A stretch of 64,000 bases of DNA, taken from contig JAIBAT010000083.1 in assembly GCA_019695055.1 (NCBI GenBank), positions 1 through 64,000 of the forward strand, in the 5' to 3' direction. The DNA comes from Candidatus Sumerlaeaceae bacterium. GTDB lineage: Bacteria; Sumerlaeota; Sumerlaeia; Sumerlaeales; Sumerlaeaceae. Under the pieces are notes generated by a model that worked only from the letters and a program-made list of their open reading frames with translations, was not told the origin of the DNA and did no database searches. Shown one piece after another: positions 7,659 through 16,482 of the stretch. Each line of letters starts with the position of its first letter. Positions within the stretch are counted from its first letter, which is position 1. Made by a program: the position numbers and the translations under genes.

Positions 7659-9161
7659 CTACTCCATTGCCGCAATCTTGACGCGGCTTCCTTCCGAGAG
7701 TTTCTCTGCACCGGAGACAATAATCTTGTCCGGCGGCTCCACACCAGCAGTCACCTCCCGCAGGTTCCCCCGCTTGCGGCTGCCGAATGTCACCGTGCGC
7801 TGATGCGCTGTCTGGTCTGCGGCTACAAACCAAAGTTTTGCTTCGTGGGCATCGCTCTGAGCTAGGGACTCCGGCACAAATAGGGACGAGGCGCCCATCG
7901 TTTTGCTTGTGCCATGGTCCGCAGGCCTTGCCTCCGATTTCGGCGAAGTGAATTGAACCCGCACGATCATCTCCGGCTTCAGTGCCGGGTCGGGATCAAG
8001 AATGCGAGCCTTCACCTGCAATGAGTTGCGCTGGATATCCGCCTGATGAACCACACGCGTGATCTCGCCGTGAAACGTCCGGTCGGGCATGGCTTCGATG
8101 TGAATCTCCGCGGGCAGTCCGATGCGTATCTTTGCCGCATCCGCCAGCGGAACCTCCGCTCTCACCTGAAGTTTGTTGGGATCGTACATATGGAGAATCC
8201 TCATGCCACCCTCCATGGCCATCGAAACCATGGAGCCGGGATTCGCATAAAGCGCCATTACTGTTCCACTCGTCGGAGCAACGATCCTTGTCCGTTCAAG
8301 TTTCAATCTGGCCTGGGCCAGCGCCGCCTGGGCTTCATGGTTTTCCGCCTTGGCTTTGGTGAGGCGCTGCCGGTCGTCCAGACGCAGTTTCAATCGCTCC
8401 TCCGCAGCCTCGATGATGGCTACCTGGGCCTCCAGCTTCGCCTCGATTTCCTTGATTCCGGCTTCACCGGCACTGAATTCGAGGTTTGCCTTGGTCGCAT
8501 CAAATTTTCCGCCGGCACCGCTTGTGCTCAGGCTCTGATTGATCTCCGCCTGCTGTCGTGCGATTTTGAGTTGGTCTTCCGATCTCTTCTTCTCCGCATG
8601 GAGCCTGGTCTTCTCCGCCTTCGCGGCTTTCAAAGCCTCGCGGAGCGTGGTCGGGTTGTCCCAATTCGCCTGGGCAGATTCCAGTTCGGCGCTGGTGATT
8701 TCAAGTGCTGCCTCCGCCGATTTTACAGCCAGTTGGGCCTCGCCGTCGTCCAACTCCGCCACGACCTGACCTGATGTGACCTGCTCGCCTTCACGGACAT
8801 GGATATGCGTTACAATGCCAGGCTCCAGTGAGGAAACCACTGTATGAAATGGGTCCGGTTCCACCCAACCTGGCGCCTGGAACAGAGGCGTGCCGCTGGC
8901 AACTTCGACCGTCGCGCCCTCCGACGATGAAGTCACCGCAGTCAGCACCGGCATCACCACCTTCACCGGCACCGCAGGCAAAATGCTGCCACGGATGGCA
9001 TAACCACCCGTCAGTAGAAAGCCCGCCAACAGCACGGACGGCACCACATAGCGCGTCAACACTCGTCGAGGTGGAGCCACCATCTCCCGGTCCGTGACAT
9101 GCCCCGGCAGCGGCGCTACACCTACGCCCCCGAATGTGTTTAAATCAATTTCTGGATTCAT
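7659..9161 (-). CDS. HlyD/MacA-family periplasmic adaptor
   Basis: A 500-residue membrane fusion protein. A cytoplasmic tail and one helix (about residues 37-53, VVPSVLLAGFLLTGGYAI) anchor it. A lipoyl half-motif (VTHIHVREGEQVTSGQVVAELDDGEA) precedes a long coiled-coil hairpin (about 150-275, Lys/Glu/Ala-rich), and the second half-motif is RTRIVAPTSGTVMALYANPG. Beta-barrel and membrane-proximal domains follow. It would link the inner-membrane ABC complex to an outer-membrane channel, for which no gene is seen in the window. It is encoded directly before the ATPase-cupredoxin gene. A short Met/His patch (MVSMAMEGGMRILHMYD) lies after the second lipoyl half. Methionines of this kind can bind Cu(I), but this is only suggestive. 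Confidence 0.9.
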   Translation of the reverse strand: MNPEIDLNTFGGVGVAPLPGHVTDREMVAPPRRVLTRYVVPSVLLAGFLLTGGYAIRGSILPAVPVKVVMPVLTAVTSSSEGATVEVASGTPLFQAPGWVEPDPFHTVVSSLEPGIVTHIHVREGEQVTSGQVVAELDDGEAQLAVKSAEAALEITSAELESAQANWDNPTTLREALKAAKAEKTRLHAEKKRSEDQLKIARQQAEINQSLSTSGAGGKFDATKANLEFSAGEAGIKEIEAKLEAQVAIIEAAEERLKLRLDDRQRLTKAKAENHEAQAALAQARLKLERTRIVAPTSGTVMALYANPGSMVSMAMEGGMRILHMYDPNKLQVRAEVPLADAAKIRIGLPAEIHIEAMPDRTFHGEITRVVHQADIQRNSLQVKARILDPDPALKPEMIVRVQFTSPKSEARPADHGTSKTMGASSLFVPESLAQSDAHEAKLWFVAADQTAHQRTVTFGSRKRGNLREVTAGVEPPDKIIVSGAEKLSEGSRVKIAAME

Positions 9162-9304
9162 GATTCGTTGTATTCCCTCATCTGTGTGTTGGGATTCCGG
9201 CCGGACCCAAAACCCGCAAATGGTGCATCAATCAGGGAGTTTGGGGAAATCGGCCGATGAACGGCTTGAGCAGGCGCGCAATAGCGCCCGCAGGGCACAA
9301 CGAA

Positions 9305-9730
9305 TCAGATGCGCAGGACGCAATTCACCCGCGGAGGCGCGGGCGCACACGAAAGAACCAGCGAATGCGCCGTGGAACCCAACGCATCCTGAGGGTCAAA
9401 AACAGGGGAATCCGGTATCAGGGCCAGCTCGACCACCACCGGCGACACATAAACTCCGCTCGACAACACATAGGGGTCTTTGTCGGCCGTCAGGCAACAG
9501 GTACAAGAACCCGCCGTGGGAGCCGGAGCCTGGTTCTCATCCTTGCATTCCTTGGTCGCGCAGCAAGGGCACTTGGCCTTTACAGGCTTCTCAGGTTTGG
9601 CCACGCAACAACTGTCCGACCCGAACAACATCTGAATGCAAAGAACCCGCGGCGGCAGCGCCACAACCATAAACGCAAGCAGGGCAAATGCTGCCGTAAT
9701 CCGTCGAAATCTGGCGCTTATTCTTCGCAT
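9305..9730 (-). CDS. Small exported cysteine-rich protein, putative metal binder
   Basis: A 141-residue protein with an Arg-rich N-terminus and a hydrophobic segment (about residues 12-29) that looks like a signal peptide. The mature part carries paired and clustered cysteines (SCCVAKP, KCPCCATKEC, SCTCC), and one more near each end. I do not recognise a named family. The pattern resembles small exported metal-binding proteins that accompany copper resistance genes. It is the first gene of the operon that continues with the adaptor and the cupredoxin-fused ATPase, 143 bases upstream of the adaptor, behind a sigma70-like promoter. A role as a copper chaperone or buffer is inferred from cysteine content and context. 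Confidence 0.65.
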   Translation of the reverse strand: MRRISARFRRITAAFALLAFMVVALPPRVLCIQMLFGSDSCCVAKPEKPVKAKCPCCATKECKDENQAPAPTAGSCTCCLTADKDPYVLSSGVYVSPVVVELALIPDSPVFDPQDALGSTAHSLVLSCAPAPPRVNCVLRI

Positions 9731-9741
9731 CTCAATTCACG

Positions 9742-9770
9742 CTTACATCACAACCAGTCATATTCGTCAA
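9742..9770 (-). promoter_or_regulatory. Candidate sigma70-type promoter of the copper-linked operon
   Basis: On the minus strand TTGACG (9770-9765) and TGTAAG (9747-9742) are separated by exactly 17 bases, 11 bases before the ATG of the Cys-rich protein gene. The -35 matches 5 of 6 consensus bases and the -10 matches 4 of 6. The spacer is normal rather than the 19-20 bases typical of MerR/CueR-controlled promoters. Confidence 0.45.
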
Positions 9771-9815
9771 GGCCGACCATGGAAATTCACAAATACGATG
9801 CCAAGGTCAGTCATG

Positions 9816-11108
9816 TCAGGCCTTCGGATCCAAACCAAACAGTTCGTTGAGAACCTTCCGATATTCCCGGGCTTCGCCTTCGCTCTCGGCAGACTTTAGG
9901 CGAACCGTCGGCCCGTGCCCGATCTTGTTGACCAGCGAACGACTGAAATGCTCCAGCAGTTCACGTTGTGACTCGTCGAGATTTTGACCACTCGCGGAGA
10001 CCCGCTCCACCTCACCCACTCGAATTCTTTCCAAATGCTCTCGAAACGCCACGATGGCAGGGACGGCATGGCGCGATTCGCGCCACTCTGCAAAGCGGCC
10101 CGTTTCCTCGTCCACAATGGCAGTTGCCCGACGGGCCTCGTCCGCCTGGGCCTTGCGATTCTCTGCCATAACGGCTTCCAGGTCATCCACGTTGAAGAGG
10201 TGAACACCCTCCACCTTCCCCGCCGCCGGATCAATGTTGCGGGGGACCGAAATATCCACCATCACCAACGGTCTTCCACGCCGCGCCGCCATAACCTGCT
10301 CCAATGGTTTACGGTAAACCAGATAGTCAGGCGAGGTGGTGCCGCACACAAAAATGTCCGCATCCGCAAGACACTTCAAATCCGCATCAAGGACAACCGA
10401 CTCCGCTCCAATTTCAGCAGCAAAAGCCGCCTCGGTCCCGGCAGCCCGCACCGCGACGATAATCCGCCCAACCTGAAGACTGGCAAGGTGGCGCGCAGTA
10501 AGCTCGCTCATCTTCCCGCGCCCCGCCAGCACCGCATTTCGATTCTCCAGCGGGCCAAGGGTCTTTCGCGCCAACTCCACCGCCGCATAAGGCACCGAAA
10601 CCGGAAAGGACCCAAGCCCCGTCTCCGTCCGCACCCGTTTTCCCGTCTCAAGCGCGCGCGCAAAGACCGCATGAATCAGCGTTCCCGCCGATCCCGCCTC
10701 CACGGCACGGGCATAGGCCGCCCGAACCTGCCCAAGGATTTGCGGCTCACCAAGAATCATGGAATCCAGCCCAGCCGCCACCGAGAACAAATGCCGCACC
10801 GCGTCATCGCCAAACAAACGATATTGGTGGCTCAGCGCCTCCGCAGGCTCCACCCCAAAAAGCTCCGGCAGGAACGTGGCCGTACCCGGCCCTGCATTGT
10901 CCCCGGAGTCTTCCACCGTGTAAATCTCCACCCGGTTGCAGGTCGAAAGCACCGCCGCCTCGTGAACCCCTGGCACATCTAGCAATCGCCGAATAACCAC
11001 TCCATTGGCCGCATCGGACACAGCCAACTGTTCCCGCAGGTCAATGGGGGCACTGCGGTGGTTATAGCCCGTGGCTACAAGGTCCGTCTTATTGCGTCGT
11101 GTCTTCAT
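9816..11108 (-). CDS. hemA: Glutamyl-tRNA reductase
   Basis: A 430-residue GluTR, the first committed enzyme of C5-pathway tetrapyrrole synthesis: it reduces glutamyl-tRNA to glutamate-1-semialdehyde with NADPH. The N-terminal domain has the catalytic motif STCNRVEIY with the nucleophilic Cys and the YNHRSAPI start region; the NADPH-binding domain and C-terminal dimerisation helices (LLEHFSRSLVNKIGHGPT) follow. The motif GEPQILGQVRAAY is also typical. I start at MKTRRNKT; an ATG at 11120 would add four residues. It lies downstream of the siroheme-type dehydrogenase gene on the same strand, a common pairing, but without the hemX/ccsA-like gene often found between them. Heme made here could serve the cytochrome bd encoded in this window. 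Confidence 0.97.
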   Translation of the reverse strand: MKTRRNKTDLVATGYNHRSAPIDLREQLAVSDAANGVVIRRLLDVPGVHEAAVLSTCNRVEIYTVEDSGDNAGPGTATFLPELFGVEPAEALSHQYRLFGDDAVRHLFSVAAGLDSMILGEPQILGQVRAAYARAVEAGSAGTLIHAVFARALETGKRVRTETGLGSFPVSVPYAAVELARKTLGPLENRNAVLAGRGKMSELTARHLASLQVGRIIVAVRAAGTEAAFAAEIGAESVVLDADLKCLADADIFVCGTTSPDYLVYRKPLEQVMAARRGRPLVMVDISVPRNIDPAAGKVEGVHLFNVDDLEAVMAENRKAQADEARRATAIVDEETGRFAEWRESRHAVPAIVAFREHLERIRVGEVERVSASGQNLDESQRELLEHFSRSLVNKIGHGPTVRLKSAESEGEAREYRKVLNELFGLDPKA

Positions 11109-11303
11109 AAATACGGCCAAATCAGTCCAATACTAGCAACGTTGATTATCTACAGTTTTGGTAGTGGTTGCATTCGCCTGACGAAAATGACCCCTGAATA
11201 GCCTGTAATCCTGATACCACCGCTTATGGCCAAATAGCTTTCCAACTCGCTCCTTCACCAACCCCCTTCACCAGCCTGATAATCACGGGCAAGAAGCTGT
11301 ACA

Positions 11304-11975
11304 TTACTGCGCCCTGGCCATTTCTTCAGACAACATGGCAGACGCCGCAGCCAGGGCCGCATCCCAACCTGCTTTCTTCAGGACATCCGGAAGGTCCGAT
11401 TCCGCCATTCGCCGCAGTAGGGCTCCCCGCCGGTCCACGTCCAGCGCTGACGCCATGACCCTCTTTCGAATCTCCTCAAAGAATGCCAGCAACTCACCAA
11501 TCTCCGAGCCCAATTCCAATTCGAGCCGTCGTCGCACCGCCGCCGCAAAAGACGGGGCTCTCCCATCCGTGTGTATGGCAATCCGTAACCCATCCAGATC
11601 CAGAATCGCCGGAAAAACAAGATCGCTCCCCCCCGCATCATCCGCACGGTTCACCAGCACCCCCTGACTGCGGGCCGCAACTGCAAGGGCCTCATTGGCC
11701 ACCGTGTCATTGGTGGCTATCACCGCCAGCGCCATGCCCCGCAAATCCGATTCCCGGCCCAATCTTGCGAACCACTCGATCTCTCCGGCGTCAGCGAGCG
11801 CTGCCAGCCCAGCCGTAGAATCTGGGGAGAAAAGCTTGACGTGCGCCCCACAAGCCAAAAGGCACCTGACTCGCCTCTCCCCAACCGTGCCGCCCCCAAA
11901 TACCGCAACGGGAACTCCATCGAGACGCAGACCCACGGGCAGGAAGGTTGTTCGATGGATTTGGGAGTCTTTCAT
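11304..11975 (-). CDS. Precorrin-2 dehydrogenase / siroheme synthase N-terminal type
   Basis: A 223-residue protein of the Met8p/SirC/CysG-N family, which oxidises precorrin-2 to sirohydrochlorin with NAD+ and in some members inserts iron. The NAD-binding motif VAVFGGGTVGERRVRCLL is near the N-terminus, followed by AVIATNDTVANEALAV and the family block VLVNRADDAGGSDLVFPAILD. The substrate-pocket segment GLRIAIHTDGRAPSFAAAVRRRLE is present. The C-terminal helical part is short, as in stand-alone members. It lies 195 bases upstream of hemA, in the same direction. The product would feed siroheme or cobalamin; no other cobalamin gene is visible here. Whether it also has chelatase activity cannot be told. 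Confidence 0.92.
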   Translation of the reverse strand: MKDSQIHRTTFLPVGLRLDGVPVAVFGGGTVGERRVRCLLACGAHVKLFSPDSTAGLAALADAGEIEWFARLGRESDLRGMALAVIATNDTVANEALAVAARSQGVLVNRADDAGGSDLVFPAILDLDGLRIAIHTDGRAPSFAAAVRRRLELELGSEIGELLAFFEEIRKRVMASALDVDRRGALLRRMAESDLPDVLKKAGWDAALAAASAMLSEEMARAQ

Positions 11976-12046
11976 GAAAGAATGCCGGGCAATCCAACTA
12001 CTTCGGAATGCCCGGCAAAATCACCACATCTTCTATGACTGTTTAG

Positions 12047-14266
12047 TTAACTTGGGATATTGCTTGTTGCGTATGTCTTGCTCACACGCTTGAACGCCGC
12101 CGGCTGGATGTCGATCACGATGGGCATGACCTTGGGCGGAATGGCATTCTTGAATGAACTGTCCCACGACCAATTACGCGTCGGAGGCGAGTAATACCCG
12201 GCAGAGTTATTGTATCTCCTTGTCGCCTGGGTACTCTGGAATAGCACGATGATCGACCCCAGGAACGTGTGAGTCTTGCTGCTCCAATTCTCCAAGTAAC
12301 GAATGACGTTATGGGCACCACCAGAACCGGTCAGGCGCTTGCCGTTGGCATCATACTGTGAACCTGCCTGGCCCATCAAGAGAATCGCATTAGTGACCAA
12401 ATTGCTGACGGAGGGTACTGGCGACTGCAAGACGTCCCGAACAACCGTGTTTACGACCGTCTTGCCTTTACTGTCTTTCGTATTGTAGGTTCCGAGAGGG
12501 CCCGGCTCGCGTGTGTTGCCATTCTGGACAACGGTAATGGAACCATTGGCATTTAGCTGCTCAACCATTAGCGTTAGATCCTGCGAGCACACCGTGATGG
12601 AGTCGGCAGCCAGGGCCAGCGTACACTTGTTGCTGCTATTGACGTCACCCGAAGTGTAAAGGGGCCGATCGGTGGCAACCACAAAGGCGTTATCCGTATT
12701 CCTCGGCATCGAGGAGGCGTTCTTGATTCGCACCGCAGGCATGAAGTCCGTGCGGCCCGGCAAACTCCAGGTCGTCGGCGACGACCAAGTGTCGCCCGTG
12801 GTTGGGGTCGTTGTCACATAGACCACGCCATTGTCAAAGGACACGCCCGTTGCCGTCTTAAGAACACCGATGTTCACGTCCAGAGTCTTGACCACCGTCA
12901 ATTGTTGCCCGTCGTAAAACTCACCGACGGTGACAATTTTGTTGGCACCCTGGGTATTCGAAATGGTTGCACCGGCCTTGGTCTTGATCTTTATTGTGGA
13001 TTCGTCACCTGGGTTCCCGGAGATAATGATGTCCGCGGAGTTCTCAAACTTCTGTGCCTTGAGCCCGTCCGAATCCGTTGGCTTCACCCGCTCAATCAAC
13101 TTGTGCGCTGCGTTGGGATCAATCGAACCATCTGGAAGCGTGGAATCGGCTGTTATCGGAGGATTGATGGCTGCCACACCCATGGAGGCATCCTTCACAT
13201 TGCCTCCCCACATGCTCAACGCATTCACCAGCCAATTGTCAGTATTGGATTGAGACACATCGGCGGCATCAAAATAACCATTGGAATTCAAGTCCAGATT
13301 CGTGTTGCTAGTCTTCATGTTCACAAAGGTGCCCGAACCGTTCTTGATGTTCACGTTGCCCGTGCTGCTCCAATCCTCAATGACATAGTTTCCGCCAGGA
13401 GCGCCGTTCGGCTTGAAACCATTCAACGAGTAGTTATTGAGGAGGGTGCTGAACGAATTGGAAACCTGCGAGTTGCTGTTGCCGGTTAGCCATTGGTAAT
13501 CGGCACGCGCCGAAACGTTTGTCGTGTTGCCCGCAAGGTTGATGCTCTTGTTGGTGAAATCATAGAACATCCGCATCTTACCCGTGGACGACACTGACTC
13601 GTGAAAGTTAATCGTATCCCCTGACCCGACCCAAAGGTTGCCATTTACGTGGACCTTGCCCTTGATATCCATCACAGGCCCCGGATGCAACTCCAGATCA
13701 CCGTTGTTGTAATAAATGGCGAATTGATACAGGGGAACGTAATCCACTGTCATCTTCCGGCTAAGACCGGCACCTTGGTAGCCCATACGCTTTGCGCTTT
13801 CGGAATTCTCACGAACAAAACTGACCAGCTCGTAATTTAACTGCGCCGTAGTATAGCCCTTCCACTTGCTGTCGGTAGCGGTAACTGGCGTAAAAGTAAA
13901 ATTGTTCGCCGTGAGGGGCTTGATGTAGCTTAACGTCTTGTTCGAGGAATTCTTAACCAGCTCATAGTTCCCCATTTCCTTCGGCTTGATGGCCCGAATA
14001 ACCGTATCCATGTTCGAAACGAGCCCCTGCAGTTGCGGAGGGCGGTTGTTCATGATGAAGTAGACGTCCGACGCCATGCCGTTAAGCACCGCCTGGGCCC
14101 CAGCGAGGGAGTTGGTCTCAAACCGCGTGCGGTAGATATTCCGGGTCTGCTGGTCTGTAGCCCTGAGGATCGTGGCAATCATCAGACCACAAATGAGCGC
14201 AAACCCGAGGGTCAGCAACATGGCCGAACCGCGCTTGCGCATTCCGTGTCTTGTAAACCTAATCAT
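12047..14266 (-). CDS. PilX-like pilus assembly protein
   Basis: A 739-residue protein with a prepilin-like hydrophobic N-terminal helix (MRKRGSAMLLTLGFALICGLMIATIL in its length, about residues 9-34) after a basic leader, then TDQQTRNIYRTRFETNSLAGAQAVLNGMA, the tail of an extended pilin helix. The rest is beta-rich, Asn/Ser/Thr-rich and probably exposed. This is the layout of large PilX-type minor-pilin-like proteins. GGAGG lies 9 bases before the ATG. It is the third gene of an operon after two prepilins. The protein is much longer than classical PilX (about 200 residues). A role in building or tipping a type IV pilus or type II secretion pseudopilus is inferred. The large central domain is not one I recognise. 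Confidence 0.72.
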   Translation of the reverse strand: MIRFTRHGMRKRGSAMLLTLGFALICGLMIATILRATDQQTRNIYRTRFETNSLAGAQAVLNGMASDVYFIMNNRPPQLQGLVSNMDTVIRAIKPKEMGNYELVKNSSNKTLSYIKPLTANNFTFTPVTATDSKWKGYTTAQLNYELVSFVRENSESAKRMGYQGAGLSRKMTVDYVPLYQFAIYYNNGDLELHPGPVMDIKGKVHVNGNLWVGSGDTINFHESVSSTGKMRMFYDFTNKSINLAGNTTNVSARADYQWLTGNSNSQVSNSFSTLLNNYSLNGFKPNGAPGGNYVIEDWSSTGNVNIKNGSGTFVNMKTSNTNLDLNSNGYFDAADVSQSNTDNWLVNALSMWGGNVKDASMGVAAINPPITADSTLPDGSIDPNAAHKLIERVKPTDSDGLKAQKFENSADIIISGNPGDESTIKIKTKAGATISNTQGANKIVTVGEFYDGQQLTVVKTLDVNIGVLKTATGVSFDNGVVYVTTTPTTGDTWSSPTTWSLPGRTDFMPAVRIKNASSMPRNTDNAFVVATDRPLYTSGDVNSSNKCTLALAADSITVCSQDLTLMVEQLNANGSITVVQNGNTREPGPLGTYNTKDSKGKTVVNTVVRDVLQSPVPSVSNLVTNAILLMGQAGSQYDANGKRLTGSGGAHNVIRYLENWSSKTHTFLGSIIVLFQSTQATRRYNNSAGYYSPPTRNWSWDSSFKNAIPPKVMPIVIDIQPAAFKRVSKTYATSNIPS

Positions 14267-14337
14267 GATACCCTACCTCCCGCAATGGGTCGCTTATGTT
14301 CGCGAACCCATCATCCTTTCATTTGTCGACGGACAAC

Positions 14338-14949
14338 TCAGTTGGCCGCCGGTGTTAAAAACGTGTTGATCGTAAAACTTTGATACCCCGGTCCCGTAAG
14401 CAAATCATCTACTCGCGCCGCATTTGCGGCCTTGTTGGGGGAGCGGTCACCACTTCTAAGAACCATCTGAACCAGCGGGCGCGCCGACCCCGTGATGCTG
14501 GTAAACACCGGAAGTGTAGTGGTACCAGATGTCACCCGGGAGCACCAAGTTACCTCGGGAACCCGCCCCACATCCGAATTCGCTGTGACACGGCGAAAAA
14601 GCGTGTTGTTCCCAATTGTATCGTTGTTGCTGTCAGAATCTACATAAATGTACTGCGTTATCACATTGCTTGGCGACACCAGTTGCAATACCGTTCCGCC
14701 ACCAGAAACGGTCAAATTGACGCAATCCGTCATGCCGTAAAACAGTCGCTCTTCAAAACTACGGGCGGTCTCTTCGACCCGTTGTTGCGCGCGAAAAGAC
14801 TTGGCGACTTTCGCATACGCCAGCATGCCGCCAATTGTAATAGCTGAAACCAGCGCGAACATGACAATGGATATCGTCATCTCAATAAAGGTGAATCCAC
14901 CCGTGTTCCTGCCCCCACCCGCCTTATGGTTCATAATAGGATTCATCAT
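14338..14949 (-). CDS. Prepilin-type protein (PilW-like)
   Basis: A 203-residue prepilin. The class III signal is clear: a short basic leader, then GG before FTFIEMTISIVMFALV, with the Glu at +5 that pilins need. The rest of the helix and a variable globular part follow (CVNLTVSGGGTVLQLVS and so on). The ATG at 14949 lies in an ATGA overlap with the stop of the upstream prepilin gene; a second ATG follows immediately and has GAGG at a better distance. It would be processed by a PilD-type peptidase, which is not encoded in this window. PilW/GspJ-like assignment rests on gene order and length. Confidence 0.82.
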   Translation of the reverse strand: MMNPIMNHKAGGGRNTGGFTFIEMTISIVMFALVSAITIGGMLAYAKVAKSFRAQQRVEETARSFEERLFYGMTDCVNLTVSGGGTVLQLVSPSNVITQYIYVDSDSNNDTIGNNTLFRRVTANSDVGRVPEVTWCSRVTSGTTTLPVFTSITGSARPLVQMVLRSGDRSPNKAANAARVDDLLTGPGYQSFTINTFLTPAAN

Positions 14950-15680
14950 GACCTCACCGGAACCAGCGATACACGAGGCACCAAAACAGTGCGATTCATC
15001 GTCCGATATCGGGATGCATCCCCCCATGTGACCCGAATTCGCACCGTCTTGCCGTCATCAATGTAATAGGTCGAAGTGTTATCAGGGTTAATTGCCCAGT
15101 TCGTGTTCGAAACACCACCAAGGTCCGCACTCACCGTCAGCACATTGCCCGTATTGGCCGTGATTCGCATAATTTGGCCGGCGCCCTTGCCCGATGCAAT
15201 GGTTACATAGTGGCCCACCCACTCGTTGGTGGTCCAGTTGCTTTGGTTCGTCGCAATTCCACATGTCAGGGTGTTCGCTGTTGCAGAAACAACCTTGCCC
15301 CATCCGGTAAACGTAAAATTCGCCGTATAGGTATAGTTTATGGTCGGGTTGGTGTAGTCCGGCGTGATTGACATGGGGTTTCGAAAGCGGGCCTCGTAAA
15401 CTGTCGGGGTTGTCGTGCTGACTTCACCAAGCAGAACGACATTCGAAGCCTGAACCTGACCTTGGAAAGCGTCCATTGCCTGCAATCCGTAAAGGTGATC
15501 CCGGCTCAAATCGGCCTGCTTGGAAGAATAAATGACACTCGCAATAAAACCGAGAGCAACAACCAAGGTAACCATAAGAGACACCATCACCTCGATAAAG
15601 GTGAATGCTCGGTTCGAGTACTTACAGTTGGTGAGACTCCGTAACATGGTTGCTGGACCCAATTGCCTTTTTTCCATCAT
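14946..15680 (-). CDS. Prepilin-type protein (PilV/GspI-like)
   Basis: A prepilin with the motif FTFIEVMVSLMVTLVVAL (mature Glu5 present) followed by a beta-rich globular domain of about 190 residues. The residue before the cleavage site is Ala (SNRA), not the usual Gly. The start is uncertain: the ATG at 15680 lies only about 5 bases from the predicted transcription start, while an in-frame ATG at 15647 gives a conventional short leader (MLRSLTNCKYSNRA). First gene of the pilin operon, overlapping the next gene by four bases. The domain contains WVGHYVTIASGKGAGQIMRITANTG, a pattern seen in extracellular beta proteins. Its exact place in the pilus is not clear. Confidence 0.78.
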   Translation of the reverse strand: MMEKRQLGPATMLRSLTNCKYSNRAFTFIEVMVSLMVTLVVALGFIASVIYSSKQADLSRDHLYGLQAMDAFQGQVQASNVVLLGEVSTTTPTVYEARFRNPMSITPDYTNPTINYTYTANFTFTGWGKVVSATANTLTCGIATNQSNWTTNEWVGHYVTIASGKGAGQIMRITANTGNVLTVSADLGGVSNTNWAINPDNTSTYYIDDGKTVRIRVTWGDASRYRTMNRTVLVPRVSLVPVRS

Positions 15681-15691
15681 TAGGTACCAAA

Positions 15692-15720
15692 GTTAGAGTG
15701 CACTATTTTGGTGCTGTCAA
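15692..15720 (-). promoter_or_regulatory. Sigma70-type promoter of the prepilin operon
   Basis: On the minus strand a perfect TTGACA (15720-15715) is followed after 17 bases by TCTAAC (15697-15692). The start point would fall near 15685, right at the annotated ATG of the first prepilin. This suggests either a nearly leaderless message or the later start at 15647. Confidence 0.55.
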
Positions 15721-15894
15721 TACAAAAAGGTCCATCAAGTGCGATTCTCGCCAAAACAGCAACCAGAAACACACACAAAACATTCATTTTCAATGATATA
15801 CACGCGATGACAATAATGCACAAAAATCAGGCAATGAGGCGCGGGAGATACAAATCTGATCGGCAAAGACCAGCCAACCAACCACCGTTTCCAC

Positions 15895-15916
15895 CCTAAA
15901 AGCCGACCCTTTTAGG
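15895..15916. terminator. Small hairpin over the stop codon of the 15,912 gene
   Basis: CCTAAAAG and CTTTTAGG form an 8-bp perfect stem with a 6-base loop, overlapping the stop codon of the hypothetical gene that ends at 15912. There is no clear T run after it on the minus strand, so it is a weak terminator candidate at best. Confidence 0.35.
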
Positions 15917-16397
15917 CAGCTCCATCAGCCCCATTTTCCAGCCAGCGCACAACCCAAATTTCCGGCACAGTGTGGCTGGAACCGTTATTGTCGCGCACGT
16001 CGAAAACCTTGCCGCCGTCCGGATGGCGCCACACATCCGTGACCTTGCCCCGCGTCAGGCACTTGCCCTTGAACACCAGCTCTCGCCCAACCTCCTTCTT
16101 GAGGATGTAGTCGATGCACGCCTCTGCCACTTCTTTGTCGTACTTGCCAAGGTAGTAGGTCTGCATCGCCTTGAGGCTGGCCTCTTCATCCAGGTTCAGG
16201 CAGAAATATTGCCGCGCCTGGATGGCGCACATACGGTCGAGAATCTCCGTCACCTCCAACGATCCGCCATCCTCGCCCACCTCGCTCGTCAGTTGCCGGA
16301 TGGCTTCCTGCGCCAGCATCTGGGCGCGGGACTTCTTGATGACAAAATATTTGTCGTAGTACAGCGATTCATTGATATCGGGACGCAAGCTACCCAT
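15912..16397 (-). CDS. Hypothetical protein at the end of the second ABC operon
   Basis: A 161-residue soluble protein without signal peptide or membrane helix. I do not recognise a family. The N-terminal half is helical (SRAQMLAQEAIRQLTSEVG), and the C-terminal part is beta-rich and contains FKGKCLTRGKVTDVWRHPDGGKVFDVRDN, which resembles a small SH3-like or OB-like fold. AAGGGG lies 8 bases before the ATG at 16397; a GTG three codons earlier is less likely. It follows the HlyD-type adaptor gene by 85 bases on the same strand and may be co-transcribed with the exporter. No function can be assigned. Confidence 0.6.
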   Translation of the reverse strand: MGSLRPDINESLYYDKYFVIKKSRAQMLAQEAIRQLTSEVGEDGGSLEVTEILDRMCAIQARQYFCLNLDEEASLKAMQTYYLGKYDKEVAEACIDYILKKEVGRELVFKGKCLTRGKVTDVWRHPDGGKVFDVRDNNGSSHTVPEIWVVRWLENGADGAA

Positions 16398-16482
16398 TGG
16401 AACCACCCCTTGGAAGAATATAAGGAACCGCTAACGCTGATGGCGGCCAACTTTCCAGCGGAAAAATGCCTGCTTAGTTCGC

